From Myotis daubentonii (taxonomy: Eukaryota > Chordata > Mammalia > Chiroptera > Vespertilionidae), in assembly GCF_963259705.1 (NCBI RefSeq), contig NC_081847.1, positions 68,345,754-68,409,753 on the forward strand: a stretch of DNA of 64,000 bases, read 5' to 3'. The position numbers were made by a program, and so were the translations under genes. Shown piece after piece: positions 45,091 through 57,245 of this stretch (positions are counted from its first letter, which is position 1; every line of letters starts with the position of its first letter). A model generated the notes under the pieces. That model was not told where the DNA came from. It saw nothing but the letters and a program-made list of their open reading frames with translations, and did no database searches.

Positions 45091-46766
45091 CGCCACGGTT
45101 CTCACAGGCAGCGCGGCCCTCAGTGTCCTTGAGCAGCAGCGTTCTCCGCCCGCCAGTAACCTGCAGGAAATGAAGGCGTTTCCCACTGTTGCCTGTGTCC
45201 AGCGCTAACTCATCTCCTAGGCAGCACAAGCCTTGACTAAATTAGATGGCAGCACTGACTTGGCGGACGCACTGCTTCACTCAGTCACCCCTGCAGTGAC
45301 CTGATCTGCGTTTTGCTCGTCCCTGAGTCTTAGAGTAGCAGAATCCTCAGTGCATGAAAGGAACTCGTCTTCATTTGCCTCGTAGCACATTCCTTTGTAC
45401 ACGTTATCACACCTCTCGGTGTTTTGCACAGAGTAGTTGTTTAAAAACTGCTTAAATGAATGACTGACTATACGACTGATCAATTAGTTCCTTTTCAATG
45501 GAGCAGTTACAATGGTTCTTACTAGTGAATAAAAAAAAAAAGCCTGAGAAAGTGCTTTTATGTCCCTACATCCATTGTCCCAATTAAATGCCTCTCTCAG
45601 CTTCAGAGAGCGTGATGATTTGGCTCTTTTCATTCTAAGCTCAGATCTTTTCATGCAGGTTTGGAAACCTGTGATACTTGGTTGTGGCTGCTGTGAAAGC
45701 AGAATGCTGGTGGCCAATGTAAAAACATCTTAAGCGGATCTGTGTGCTTTAGAGATGAGGTAAGTTCTGGAATGGGACTCAGGAGAGTCCATATTAGGGA
45801 ATTTGTCTCAGGGAGATAACTGAAGAGCGGCAAGCCGAGCCGACAACTTGGCTGTGACGCCCCCAGAGACAAGCTGGCCTTGATGGATGCTGCCCACCGA
45901 GCTCCGCACTTGTCAACGGGGCCGTCCATCTTCTGACACTTGTCAGCTTTATCTATGAGCTGCAATGTGTTGTGGGACCAGGAGGAAAACTGTCTTTAGC
46001 CCTCAGAGCATAAGACGGTTGTCCTCTTGACTTCCATGCAGTCCTGCTTCTGTGAGATCCTGGATGTCGGTGACAGGCTGCTGTGAGTGAGAGGAGGACT
46101 CTATGGGAAGGAACGCTGGGAGGCAGGAGAAGGCGGACCAGGTCTCCCCCCAGCACTTCTCCAAGAGGGATCCCTTTGTGGCAATGTGCTGGAGGTAATG
46201 TGCTGAGGTGAGAGTAAGGAAGAGGTGAGAGGGCGCGAGAGAGCGATGTGGAATTTGCTCAGGAGCCCAGCACAGCTCTCAGTGTGCGCTCACTCACTCC
46301 CCACCCTCCAAAGACTCAGGCTTTACCCAGGCCTGGCTCCAGGAGAACCAGCCGGTGCCTCTGAAGTGGATACAAGCTCCAGGAAGACTGGGGAGTGTCC
46401 CCTTTCCAGAGGAAAACGGTCTCCAGGCAGGCAGCCCCTCCTGCCCATCTTCAGTGATGGGTGTGCTTGACATCACAGCCCCAGTCCTGACTTTGAGAGC
46501 TCAAGACTCCATCCTTTTGTCACATGAACTGCTTCCGTGCCTGGGAGTCACCTCTTCTATAAGGAGTACATCACACTCCTTCCCCCCGCCCCAGGCAGGC
46601 ACTTGGAGGACCAATGGAACTCTGCTACAATCACTCTGCAAAGGGGACCATGACTTTCTGGCATCACCGAGCAATGCGTTCAGCAATCTCATCTCAGCAC
46701 AGAGAAGTTCTGTCAACGTTGATGAATACTTGTCACCGTCTCATTCTGCACCCAGGGACAGCCACG
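45091..46766. other. Unique sequence, no gene recognised
   Basis: Short frames only, overlapping on both strands. No transposon ends seen. Confidence 0.4.
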
Positions 46767-46774
46767 CTCTAAAA

Positions 46775-47009
46775 CAGTGATGGTGAACCTATGACACGCA
46801 TGTCAGAGGTGACACGCGAACTCATTTTTTTGGTTGATTTTTCTTTGTTAAATGGCATTTAAATATATAAAATAAATATCAAAAATATAAGTCTTTGTTT
46901 TACTCTGGTTGCAAATATCAAAAAATTTCTATATGTGACACGGCACCAGAGTTAAGTTAGGGTTTTCCAAAATGCTGACACTCCGAGCTCAGAAGGCTCG
47001 CCATCACTG
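46775..47009 (+). mobile_element. Short non-autonomous hAT element with perfect 8-bp target duplication
   Basis: Ends CAGTGATGGTGAACC and, read inward from the right, CAGTGATGGCGAGCC (13 of 15 match). Perfect target duplications CTCTAAAA at 46767-46774 and 47010-47017, with central TA. At 235 bp it has no transposase. The sequence resembles a hAT family I recall from Myotis, but the name is not certain. Orientation arbitrary. Confidence 0.93.
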
Positions 47010-47079
47010 CTCTAAAACCATCCTCAAGTGCATGCGGGAGGGTCAGTGGAGTTTAAGTCTCAAAAACTCGAATGCAGAA

Positions 47080-47475
47080 GCCTAGTACTGGCCCATCCAT
47101 TGATGAATGAATAAACAAATGTGGTCTAGCCATCCAATACAACATTCAACCATAAAAAGGAGTGAAGTGCTACAACATAAATTAACCTTGAAAATATTAT
47201 GCCGAGAGAAGGAAGTCACAAGGGCCACATACGAATGATTTCATTTGTGTGACATGTTCAGGATAGGCATATACACTGAGACAGACAAGACTCACGGATG
47301 GCGGGGGCTGGGGGAAGAGAGAAATGGGAAATGACTGCTCAGGGGATGAGCTTCTTTGAGGGGTGATTAAAATGTTGTGGAATTAAATACTGGTGGTGCT
47401 TGTACAGCTTTGTGACTATTCTAAAAGCCATTGAACAGTGCACAGTCAAGGCAGATACATTAAATTAAGTTAAAA
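47080..47475 (+). repeat. Old L1 3' end, sense
   Basis: 'caaatgtggtctagccatcc', 'gctacaacataaattaacct', 'gaatgatttcatttgtgtga' and 'gcttgtacagctttgtgact' follow the L1M 3' end. Confidence 0.75.
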
Positions 47476-50400
47476 CAGAGGGGGGGAAAGTCCCAATTTC
47501 AGGCACTCATTGAAAAAATGATAATCTTATCAAGTGTGGGCCCTTGTACTCCCAGAGCAACAGGAGGCTGGAGCTGAGTGGCCAGTGGTCCTTCAGAAGG
47601 GGCTGAGCTCCCCAGTTTGCCTAGTCCCAGCCTCCCTGCATTCACTTCTTGATGTTGTCACCGGGTCCTGAAGGCATGGAGTTTCATGGGGTCACCACGG
47701 TGATAGCTCCTGCAATGCCACTGAGTTTGCACAGTGCCCCCTTGGAGTGTCCACAGAGGTAGCCCTACGAAGTTACCCTGACTTGTCCCACCCCAAGAGT
47801 CTCTTATAGTGGCTCACACGGGACCTCTGAGGACCGTGAGATGGAGTTGTGAGCCCCAAATCTGTGGCCAGCTGCATAAAACTGAGCTGCACTTTCTACT
47901 AGTATCTTCCTTCCCTGCCTCATTCTCCCTTCCCCTCCCTCCTGCATCCTGGGATTGCACTCCCAGAAGTTTGAGTCTAAGAACCTTTTCTCCCTTGCTG
48001 TTTTCTGAAGAACGTGTGCTAAGACAGTTATTACCACTATGGTTGGTATTTATTGGGACACTCTGTCCACACTGAACCAGGGTGATCAAAGAGACTCTGG
48101 CCCCGAAGCTGGATGCATAGCCATGGTTTATTGGAAACAGCGCTGAACTGAGATTCAGAAAAGGCCAGGGGGTCCCAGTTTCTCCACTTGGCTGCCTGTT
48201 TGTACGAATGACTAGACATGATCTCACCACATGGCTCTGAACCCAGTGTGCGGTCAGGCTCTGGGGGCTCCGCACTCTGTGTCTGCATCGCTCCCTCCTC
48301 CATGAAGCCATCTCCGCTCATCTTGCGATTCCTTCTGCTCTTCTCTGAGATGATCCAGGGGATGGAGGTCATTCTACCCATTTGGCCAACAAGAAGACTG
48401 AGCTACAGAGAAAAGAGAAAGCTTGAACCAACCCCAAAATGAGGAGGGTGGTGAGTGGGAGTCAAGCTCTAGGAGATGACCCAGGAGCCCTTACTTGGGG
48501 CCAGGAAGACAATCAGCCATGGGGTCGTACCAACCACCAGGATGTTGGCAATCATTGATGGCCCTTGTGCCCACCTGGCCTTGTCCCCATCTGTGGGGAT
48601 GGCCCCTGACAGGCCCTACAGGCCCCAAGCCCAGGGTTCAGCAGGTCTGTGGAGCAGTCAGCCACACTGCGCACCATAGGCTCGCGTTCATCCCCACTGG
48701 AGGGAGGGCTCTAAGTCCTGCAGGTCGGCTGGAGGAGAAATCAATACCCATCGCCTCTGAGGCTTAAGTGCCTGATAGTCCTTTGAATAGGCCGTGGGCT
48801 CGGCTGACTTGGGGGCCTCTCCCTGCTCCTCTTGGCTGCACAGACAATCATCTCCTAATAATCCAATCAAGGCCGAGGAGAGGAAGAGGCGCCCAGCACT
48901 GTCCTCTCTGAGGGGGCTGCCCCTCCTGACCCACTTCAGGACAACAGAAGCCCCCTCCTGGAGGGTTGACATGGGAGAAACACCCCCAGACTGTGACATT
49001 GGGCTGGACACCCCAACTCGTTAAATCACCTCTAATTTCTACAGGAGCCGATGTGACATGGGCTGTGTCTGCCCCTGAGCGCCCCTCCTGCATTTCTCCC
49101 TCCGCTGTGCCCCATCCAGTGGCCAGGAGTGCAGAGGAGAGCGTCCCTTCCCTTCCACGCGCCCAGGCTGTGGGACCCTCACGGGAGAGGGTGCCAGCAG
49201 GGACGTGGGGCACGCTTTGGGGAGTCTAAGAAAGCAGCTGGGCTCTCAGAGGGGGGTGATTTAAGGTGAACTGGAGGTTCGTGAGCAGGGAAGCGAGAAA
49301 AGCAGTGATGTGGGAACAGTGAGCTGGCACCACGCTCAGTGTGAATGGAACATGGGTCCTTCTCAGTCTCCTATTTATTCAATAGTTTTTTGTCAGCTCA
49401 CATCTCTTGTTGCCAAGTCTGTACAATATACTAAATGAAGGAGTTGGCTGTTGCCTGTTTTACCTGTGCCCGCTGCCCAGTAGCTGTTCTGGCCTCAGAG
49501 CTTCACTCTGGGGCCTGTTTGCTCAGAACAACTCAGGGTGGAGGCATGAGCATTGGGTGGACGGGGCTCCAAATATTAATAGTGAAAGATGACCTCACTT
49601 TTTCCTCTGCTCGGGGCTGTGAATCATTTCAGGCTGTTAGGAGCAGGGCCTTTGCCAGCAGCTGCATCTGACCAGGCCCGACTGAGAGCTGGGCTTGGGT
49701 TTGCGTTGGGGTCACTCCCGGCTTTGACATGAAACATAGGTCGTATTTCACTCTGGGGCCTCCCGCTTGAACAATGTCAGCCTCTGAGAAAATACAGCCC
49801 CTGTGCAAGGGAACATACAATTCCTTGCAAAATGAAGGCTTTTCCTTCTCTAAACCCTCCAAGTCCACATGGAGATCGGTCTTCCCAGGCTTTTTAGAGT
49901 CCTTAATGGAGTTGTCCACCAGACTAGCTGAGGACTCCTCATTCTCAGGCTCAAGAGGCAGGGGATGCTGCTGAGACCATCACACATGAGACCCTGAGTT
50001 CACAGCATCTCTGGTTTAGCTGGGGAAGCAGGAATACTTCATTAAAACCCACCATTTACAACAGAAGCACTTTTCTGGAGTGGAGGATCAGGGAGTCTGA
50101 ATTTTAACATGTTCCTCTGGCATGGTAACACACAAACACATCCTCCTTGTGTGTTTTAAAATCTTGTCTTGGTCTAAATCTTATGGGTGCCCTAAAAAGA
50201 GATATTTATTCTTGTGTTTCTTTCATAACCTCTACAATGTTCCCAGGACACTCAGGAAATATTTCTTGATTTGTTGAGGTTCTGAGCAATGGCCAGAATG
50301 ACTCCCTTTCGCTGTTACTAGGGAAATCTACACAAGAAGAATCATTCCCGGAGAACACTGGAGATTCCTTTGGCCATAGGGTTTGTTTTTAGTCTCTTGA

Positions 50401-51280
50401 GGGATATAAAACCTGTGTGTTGCTTTTCCACTCGCTTCTGGTTCCAAATCTCTGCCAACAGAGAGCTGAAACCGAGGCCATTCCTACACCAGTGACTCAG
50501 CACTAAAGAAGTTATCACTGTTAGGTTTCAAGTTAACAGCAAATTACAAAAACAGATAATTCATCAAGAGGGGGAGCTAAGCAGTAAGCACATTTTTGCA
50601 GCATAAAAAAACACACACACACATTCTGGAATGTCAGTCTGGAAACTGGAGGCACAAGCTACTAATTTGGGGGTAGAAAATGTTATGTAGCTTAAACCCC
50701 TTTAGGAATATTTTATCAAAAGATCCACTCCCTGTGGTGTTATTCTGGGTATCTCTTTTGTAACCAGCTGCCATGCTTTAGCATTTCACTGACTTGAAAA
50801 TCACAGCCCTCTAATTACAGTCTCTATCAAAAAAGGAAGCAGGTCTGTGAGCTGGCGCTTAATCGATACATTCATTTCTATACCTATTTCTGTCTTGTCT
50901 CAGATGATCAGGGTGAAAATGTTTATGAGTTATTTATGTTGGGAGGAAAGAGCAGGAAGGTGGAGAGGAAGCGAGCCAGAGAACATCCCTTTCTTCACTT
51001 TTATCTTTTTCTTCCTAGGTCATCCACTGCAAGGGCAGGTTACTGGATACTGCCTGGCTCAAGGGTAATGGTTTGTGAACTTGACTGACCTGCTTTGACA
51101 TAGAAGGACTGAGAAAACCGAGAAGACCTATGGTTTCTCCCACTATTGGCAAGAGTAGGTCCTTCTTGCAATGTGTCCCCTCCCACTGCTTCTGTCTATC
51201 CGTGGGTGAGGGACATCTCTGAAGCCAGTCTCTAGTAAAGGCAGACAAAGAAAGGCCCATCTTCCAAGTAGGAAGGTAGA
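47476..51280. other. Long unique stretch, no gene recognised
   Basis: About 3.8 kb with no confident transposon. A weak MIR-like piece lies at 48355-48425 ('agaagactgagctacagaga'). AT-rich parts at 50480-50900 might be regulatory. The largest frame (47814-48311, minus, 165 codons) is not recognisable. Confidence 0.4.
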
Positions 51281-51284
51281 GTAG

Positions 51285-51730
51285 TCAGTTTTTACCACAA
51301 TAGTGATATGTAACATACCAGCTCAAATTTCAGTGACTTACTAGTATACCAACAACATTTATTTTCACACTCAAGGGTCTGTAGTGTTGGCCTATGATTT
51401 GGCTGATCTTGGCTGGCCTTGTCTGGTCATCTGTGGCTCAGCTTAGAGACCAGTTGGGCTTGGCTACAGGCTATGATGGTCTCAGTTCAGCTTCTCTGTG
51501 TCTGTTGTTTTGGGAATCTGGCTGGAACAGAGGCAGCTGCCTGGGGGCATGCTTGTATGTGAAAGAACAGAGTAGTACATTCTGCTCATTGGAAGTCTGC
51601 TCACGTGGGCCAAAGTTAAGTTACATGGTGAAGCATAAAATGAGTAGGGCAGGGATGTCCACTCTACCCACATGGGAGGGCACCCCCAAGGTACATGGCA
51701 AAACATGTCAGTGTATCATCCTATTATAGA
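51285..51730 (-). repeat. Ancient LTR-like repeat fossil
   Basis: 'caacaacatttattttcaca', 'catctgtggctcagcttaga' and 'gctcacgtgggccaaagtta' with 'agttacatggtgaagcataa' resemble an old mammalian LTR in reverse. Class uncertain. Confidence 0.4.
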
Positions 51731-52689
51731 GGTATGCCGGATTGAATGTACCACAGGAAACCACCCCCAGTGTGCCTTTATCTAGGAACTCTTTTCTCCA
51801 AATGACTTCATAACTGACCCACTTCAGTACTGATATCCCAGATGATTCTCTTTGGACTGAGTTAATAGGTTCTCCTAGAGACCTCCATGAAAATCATTCC
51901 GGAGACACCTGTTAAGGAAGTGACCACCTATTGTATTTTTAGGACTCATCTGAGCTCAGGTGTTTCTGGATGCATAAGTTTCTCAAATTAAGATTTTAAG
52001 TGATTACTCAAGAATAACCCAACAGAGTTAAAATTATAATTAGATTTCTTAAGGAATACAATTAAAATATGAAATGAAGATTTTTGTATCCTGTAGTAAA
52101 AATTTATGTACCTAACAACCTTAATTTCAACCACTGTTTCTTAGTGGGTATTGCATATCCATTGTGACATGGGAGATAACTTTAGGCATTACTGGGATAT
52201 ATTTTTTAAAGCTATGTATTTATCCTTATAGTTACCCTCAATCTAAAGCAAGGAATAGTGGTTTTACTTTTAGAGCTGTGATATCAAGTTTTCTGTTTGA
52301 ATACATTTACTTATGTAAAAAAGTGAGTCAAAGTAAAGAACAAGTTAAGTAAATCATGGTATAAGTGGCATATAAATAAGGCAAAATTTTTGAGGCAGTT
52401 TTCAAAACTCTTCCTAACTTTGTACAAATGCAACATGAATTTCAATCACAAATGTCCTCTCACAGGATGCTGGTTAACAATTCTTTCTAGAAGATTCTTT
52501 CCATGATTCAAGCATTTCCTCCTGTCCTCTTGGTCTTGCTCCATTATGCTCTTTACAGGTCTCATGGTGACCATATGAGTCCCACAGGCTCGCTCCTTTA
52601 TCCTCTCTGGATGGCTGTGTGCTAGACCATGCTCTCATCACTGGAGATTGTCACGTGTTTGTCCCCTTCGTTCTGGCTTGCTAACAGAA
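51731..52689. other. Unique AT-rich sequence
   Basis: No gene or repeat recognised. Confidence 0.4.
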
Positions 52690-52835
52690 TCTAAGGCTGC
52701 TAGATAAAATTCGGACCATGCAATATTTGAGACATTTGTATGAAAACTATGGGTTGTTTAACGGGGTGGCCATCCTGTATTTTTCTTTGCTAAATCTGGC
52801 CACCCTAACAAAGACCCTTTGAACACGCCCACGCA
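52690..52835. repeat. Old palindromic DNA-transposon-like fragment
   Basis: 'ggctgctagataaaattcgg', 'ccatgcaatatttgagacat', 'ggtggccatcctgtattttt' and 'gctaaatctggccaccctaa' match a common mammalian medium-reiterated repeat whose two ends are inverted copies. Name not assigned. Confidence 0.5.
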
Positions 52836-52929
52836 AGTGGTGGATCATTGTTGGTCTATTCTCTGGAGTCAGTGCTCTGGGTTAAGGTGAAGTGACACCA
52901 CCTACCAGCTAACTTCATTTGTGCTTGAA

Positions 52930-53095
52930 GTAGAAGTTAGTAGAATCTTCCTCATAGGATGCTTGGGAGGATTAAATGGGTTAATACCTGATATGCACTT
53001 CTCAGAGTTCCTGGGCACAGAGTAAATTCAGGTTGCCTGATGTATAAGCCAGGTAGCATTCTCTCAATCCCCAGTACCATTTGGTGGCTGTATAA
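52930..53095 (-). repeat. MIR or L2 fragment, antisense
   Basis: 'gcttgggaggattaaatggg' then 'gttcctgggcacagagtaaa' resembles a reversed MIR followed by the 'cacagtgcctggcacagag' motif. Confidence 0.5.
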
Positions 53096-53781
53096 GAATC
53101 CAGCAAACATGGGGACACTCTGTCTTGGTCTCACTTGTCTACTTGGTGAGCACTGGGGGTCTTTGTGTCCTGGTGTGGCCTCACACTACCATTAATTTAT
53201 GACAAAACCTATTTTTAAAATAGCTTCCCCTAAGTAAGATAAAGTAAGTCAATCAGAGGGTGTCTTTGAAGTGACTTCTAAATCAGCGAGGATTTCAGGT
53301 ATGCTCACTGCTCTTCAGTGGTGGGAAGTTGCAGGTTGCTCCTGTTAGGAAAGGGTGAAGATCAGACCCTGAGAACAGCCCCGAGTAAATGGTGAATACT
53401 TTGAAATAAACCAGTGCTGTGTTTGACCTCCAGTTCTGAACTTAACATGTTCGAGGCGGATGAGGGTAAAGTGAATCAATAGCCGAGAAAGCAAATTCCA
53501 ACTCCCAGGGGATTTCTTTCTATGGGGTCACTCAGATATGGTACAACTTGAGTCAAACCAGACTCTGCCACATGGGGATGAAGGGATTATGAAGCCAAAT
53601 AAATAAGAGGGAGCCATTTTTCACCTCCCTTTGATACATGCTGATGCATCAGAAAGTGAAAAAAAAGAATTAAAAGATAATTAAAAGATTCTTCCAAATA
53701 ATGCAATGTTCAGGGAATGGAAGCAGCCACTATTGGGAGAGACTTATAAATCAGAAGATAAAGTCATCTTGTGAAAGAAAG

Positions 53782-53785
<4 letters not shown>
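53096..53785. other. Unique sequence
   Basis: Nothing recognised. Confidence 0.4.

Positions 53786-53826
<41 letters not shown>
53786..53826 (+). repeat. (GT)n microsatellite
   Basis: About 20 uninterrupted GT units. Confidence 0.98.
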
Positions 53827-53827
<1 letters not shown>

Positions 53828-54409
53828 AAATTTACTCCTGGGTGAGTTTGCCTCCCTCCCAAAGACAGGCCCACATTCTAACTGCAGTAGGTTCAATGTA
53901 GAACTCATTTCTATGTCAACTAAACTCATCTGATAAGCCTGGAGGGTCACCAAGTTGCTGGAGGTTGAAGCTATGGACAGAGTGTTTGCCTCAGTTACCC
54001 CATCAGCAGAGCCGGAGACAAGGGCTGTAGGTAGGAAGATTATTTAGGGAAGGGATCTGAGGACTGAAAAGGGTGAAACAGGAAATGAGGAAAAGACGAT
54101 CTTTGGATGTGTTTTGCGCTGGTCATCATGTACAGTGGTTTTAAAACATGGCCACATGTTTTGGGACACTCCTCCCATGAGAGGTGGGCCCCCTCTCCTT
54201 GCATCTCAGTGGGCTTGTCTTGCTATGTTACCTTCAAGGATGGGTATAAAAGTCTATCTAGGAACCTGTGAGTGACCTCGAGCCATCAGAGTATGCCATG
54301 CTACTGGCCAAAGAGTTTGGATCAAGGATAAATATGTGATTCAGTGAGACTCAATTTGGGACTTCTCTTGAAACTGTAGGACAGAAAAACATTTTCCTAC
54401 CTGGGCTGC
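53827..54409. other. Unique or unrecognised old repeat sequence
   Basis: 54110-54330 ('aacatggccacatgttttgg', 'ccttgcatctcagtgggctt') has the flavour of an old LTR preceding the fossil at 54410, but was not resolved. Confidence 0.3.
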
Positions 54410-54860
54410 TGAGGGTGTGACTAGATGCCAGGACAGAAGAGCCTGTCTGAGAATGGGACCACAGAGGGCGAGGCAGAGCCAAGAGGTGGAAGGGGGTCAC
54501 TTCCTGACATCACCATCTGAGTACCTAGACCCAGCTATGCCTGAAGCTGTTACCTTTGGACTTTTTAGTGACTGTGCTAATAATGCCTCCCCTCTGCCTG
54601 TTTTCTTCTTGTTCTTCTTGTTCTTCTTGTTCTTCTTCTTGTTCTTCTTCTTGTTCTTCTTCTTCTTGTTGTTCTTCTTGTTCTTCTTGTTCTTGTTCTT
54701 GTTCTTGTTCTTGTTCTTCTTCTTCTTCTTCTTCTTCTTCTTCTTCTTCTTCTTCTTCTTCTTCTTCTTCTTCTTCTTCTTCTTCTTCTTCTCCTTCTTC
54801 TTCTTCTTCTTCTTCGTCATTTTTATTTAGATTCTGTCCATTGTAGTCAGGATAGTGTGA
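54410..54860 (+). mobile_element. MaLR-type LTR fossil interrupted by a TTC-rich microsatellite
   Basis: 'cactatctg'-type 3' LTR order is seen as 'cacagagggcgaggcagagc', 'cacttcctgacatcaccatc' and 'agctatgcctgaagctgtta' up to about 54600. The microsatellite occupies the position of the T-rich segment that normally follows, which probably seeded it. Confidence 0.45.
54603..54815 (+). repeat. 213-bp TTC-rich compound microsatellite
   Basis: The left half mixes TTC and TTG units in 9- and 12-bp (TTCTTG-type) sub-periods. From about 54714 it becomes nearly pure (TTC)n with one CTCC interruption (54791-54794). The minus strand is (GAA)n. Expanded GAA/TTC tracts are known to form triplexes and to be unstable. 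Overlapping frames here give runs of Phe, Ser, Lys or Glu and are not genes. Confidence 0.98.
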
Positions 54861-55653
54861 ATAATATAAAGACCCACTTAGAAAAGATCTGAGATACACT
54901 GACAGATGCTAACTTACTGATTAGGGACTTCAACTATAAGACCCCACAGAGAACATCCTCTCTGGTCAGAACAACATGCTGCATTGTAATTGGGGCCGAC
55001 TTAGGTTCTCATCTTAACGATGTTCCCACTTCAGCAGGACTTGGTTTAGAGGGTGGTGTGCTGGCTGAGCCTGGATGCTATGAAAATCCAGTTGTGGCTT
55101 CCCATGAATAAGGAGATGTCACAGGATGAATCAAGCCCAACCTCAGTGTCTCTTTATCATTTATCTTTTCCTAGAAGATAAAGAAAAAGAAATACAAAGT
55201 GCATAATTGTTAATATTTGGCAGAAAAAATACATAAAATTAAAACAAAAGGCTTAATTTTTTTTTAAACTTCAAAATGAGTATTATTTTGTCTGGACTTC
55301 CTTTTTATAGTCCAAATGCTTTCTTCTCATCTACTATGAAATAAAAAGTTACCTTCAGTCTAGCTTTTCACTTCTTTCTAAGTAGTGGCTCTAATCCCTG
55401 ATGATCATGTGTCTACTAAAGACACTGGAACATGATGCATTCAAGGTTTATGGTGAAGCTTCAAGAACTTTCTCAAAAACAATTTTAATTTTGGCAAGTT
55501 TCAGAATCCAGAAACACATTCTGTTATGCATTCTTTTACTATTTATGTGTTTCCTTACAAACAGTGATTTTCCTTCTGTTTTGGAATTATGTTCAAGCCC
55601 TTTCTTATTCGCCTCCTGGTTGGTGGCCACGAAACAAAAAATCTGCTTTAAAA
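54861..55653. other. Unique AT-rich sequence
   Basis: No gene recognised. Confidence 0.4.
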
Positions 55654-55667
55654 AGAATAATCCCTAT

Positions 55668-55887
55668 GCCGAAACTGGTTTGGCTCAGTGGACAGAGCGT
55701 CGGCTTGCGGACTGAGGGGTCCCGGGTTCGATTCCAGTCAAGGGCATGTACCTGGGTTGCGGGCACATCCCCAGTGGGGGATGTGCAGGAGGCAGCTGAT
55801 CGATGTTTCTCTCTCATCGATGTTTCTGACTCTCTATCTCTCTCCCTTCCTCTCTGTAAAAAATCAATAAAATATATTTAAAAAAAG
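55668..55887 (+). mobile_element. Ves-type SINE, complete, with 14-bp target duplication
   Basis: A box TGGCTCAGTGG (55681-55691) and B box GGTTCGATTCC (55725-55735) both match the Pol III consensus well. Body and A-rich tail are as in the copy at 34332. Perfect target duplications AGAATAATCCCTAT at 55654-55667 and 55888-55901. Intact boxes suggest the youngest SINE in the window. Confidence 0.95.
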
Positions 55888-55901
55888 AGAATAATCCCTA
55901 T

Positions 55902-56025
55902 CTCCTGCCTCAATAATCTATAATAAACCTACTCTTATATTATGAAATTTCTTTTTTGCTCAAAGAAATAAAACAGGCCTTGAAAATACATGTTAGGTAT
56001 ATATCAGAGAGGAGAAAAGGGCCTT
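55902..56025. other. Spacer between two opposed SINEs
   Basis: Unique sequence between the two Ves copies. Confidence 0.5.
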
Positions 56026-56044
56026 CAAGCATTCATATCTTTCT

Positions 56045-56263
56045 TTCTTTTCTAAAATATATACTTTTTTATTTCAGAGGAAGTGAGAGGGAGAAAGAGA
56101 TAGAAATATCAATGATGAGAGAGAATCATTGATTGGATTCCTCCTGCACACCCCACAATGGAATCAATTAAACCCACAAACTGGTTATGTGCCCTGACTG
56201 GGTATCGAACCGTGAACTCCTGGTTATAGGTCGACGCTCCATCACTGAGCCACACTGGCCGGG
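56045..56263 (-). mobile_element. Ves-type SINE, complete, with 19-bp target duplication
   Basis: Reverse orientation. The reversed B box is GGTATCGAACC (56201-56211), and the tail is at the left. Perfect target duplications CAAGCATTCATATCTTTCT at 56026-56044 and 56264-56282. The body diverges from the other Ves copies ('cacaatggaatcaattaaac'), so it belongs to another subfamily or is older. Confidence 0.92.
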
Positions 56264-56282
56264 CAAGCATTCATATCTTTCT

Positions 56283-57079
56283 ATCCAGGTTGTTAGGAGG
56301 CATGGTTTGAGAACCAGGATTGCAACTTTTCCATGAGAGGAAGATATCAGAAGACAAGGTCCTAGAAAAGAGGTCATAAATGACTTCACTGATGTTGGAA
56401 CTCAGCTTAGCGTGAGTACTGATGGCTTGCTGCTTTGGGTAATTGAATATGTGTAACAATAAAGATGCACCATAGTGCACTCATTTTGTTTTCATTATTT
56501 TCTTTGCCAGGGAAAATGTGTGATTACCCCACAGTGAGAAGGCCTGAGATTCTCACACACAGGCCAATGACTGTCAGGACGAGGACAGAAGCAGCTGGAC
56601 CCATGAGAAGGCCACCGTGGGGTGGGGAGGGTAACACTGCCAATGCCAGCTTGGGGATTTATCTGTGAAGACCAGGCTGGTGGATGGAATGGAGGAAGGA
56701 AGAGGAAAGCAAACTAATCCCAGGATGAGGCCTGAGCAGCTGGAGAAGGGAGGTGCTATGAGCCAGGTATGGGAGGTCTCAGGAGGAGCAGGTGGGGGAC
56801 AGTGAGGGGCTGAGACACTGAAAAATGAGGGTGGGGGGGCAGAGGCCTGGAGCTTGGAGAGGAACCTGGAAAGGACTGGCTGGGTGGCGGGGGGTGGGGG
56901 GAGAGGTTTGGGGGTTGAGCTGACTTGCCCCCTGGCTCAAGGTCTTCCTTCGTTTGAGCTTCAAGGACGGCCACCTGGGTTGTCTCTGAGCAGGTGAAGT
57001 CAGCCAGACTCTGCACTTGTGTCTCCCTCTGTGGGACAAAGGTCAATGTCACAGCAGTCCGCTCTGATGCTGGCGTCAC
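56283..57079. other. Unique sequence with G-rich part
   Basis: G-rich between 56770 and 56920. No gene recognised. Confidence 0.4.
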
Positions 57080-57245
57080 GCCAAGACCCTTAACATTCAA
57101 TGAGAAACCTGCATTGATGAAATTTTCATTAAAGAAACATTATCCCTTTCACTCCCCTTGTTATTCTGAGGCTTTGAGTATCAGGCTAATTTGGGTTTGA
57201 TTACCCTGATGATCTGAGGATCGGAGCATTATTAAAAATTTAGAT
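57080..57245. promoter_or_regulatory. Candidate conserved non-coding element
   Basis: 'gaaattttcattaaagaaac', 'caggctaatttgggtttgat' and 'gagcattattaaaaatttag' cluster TAAT and ATTA cores in a repeat-free island. Confidence 0.28.

Noticed and set aside
54417..54899. Poly-Phe, poly-Ser, poly-Lys and poly-Glu frames
   Set aside because: Pure translation of the TTC/GAA microsatellite.
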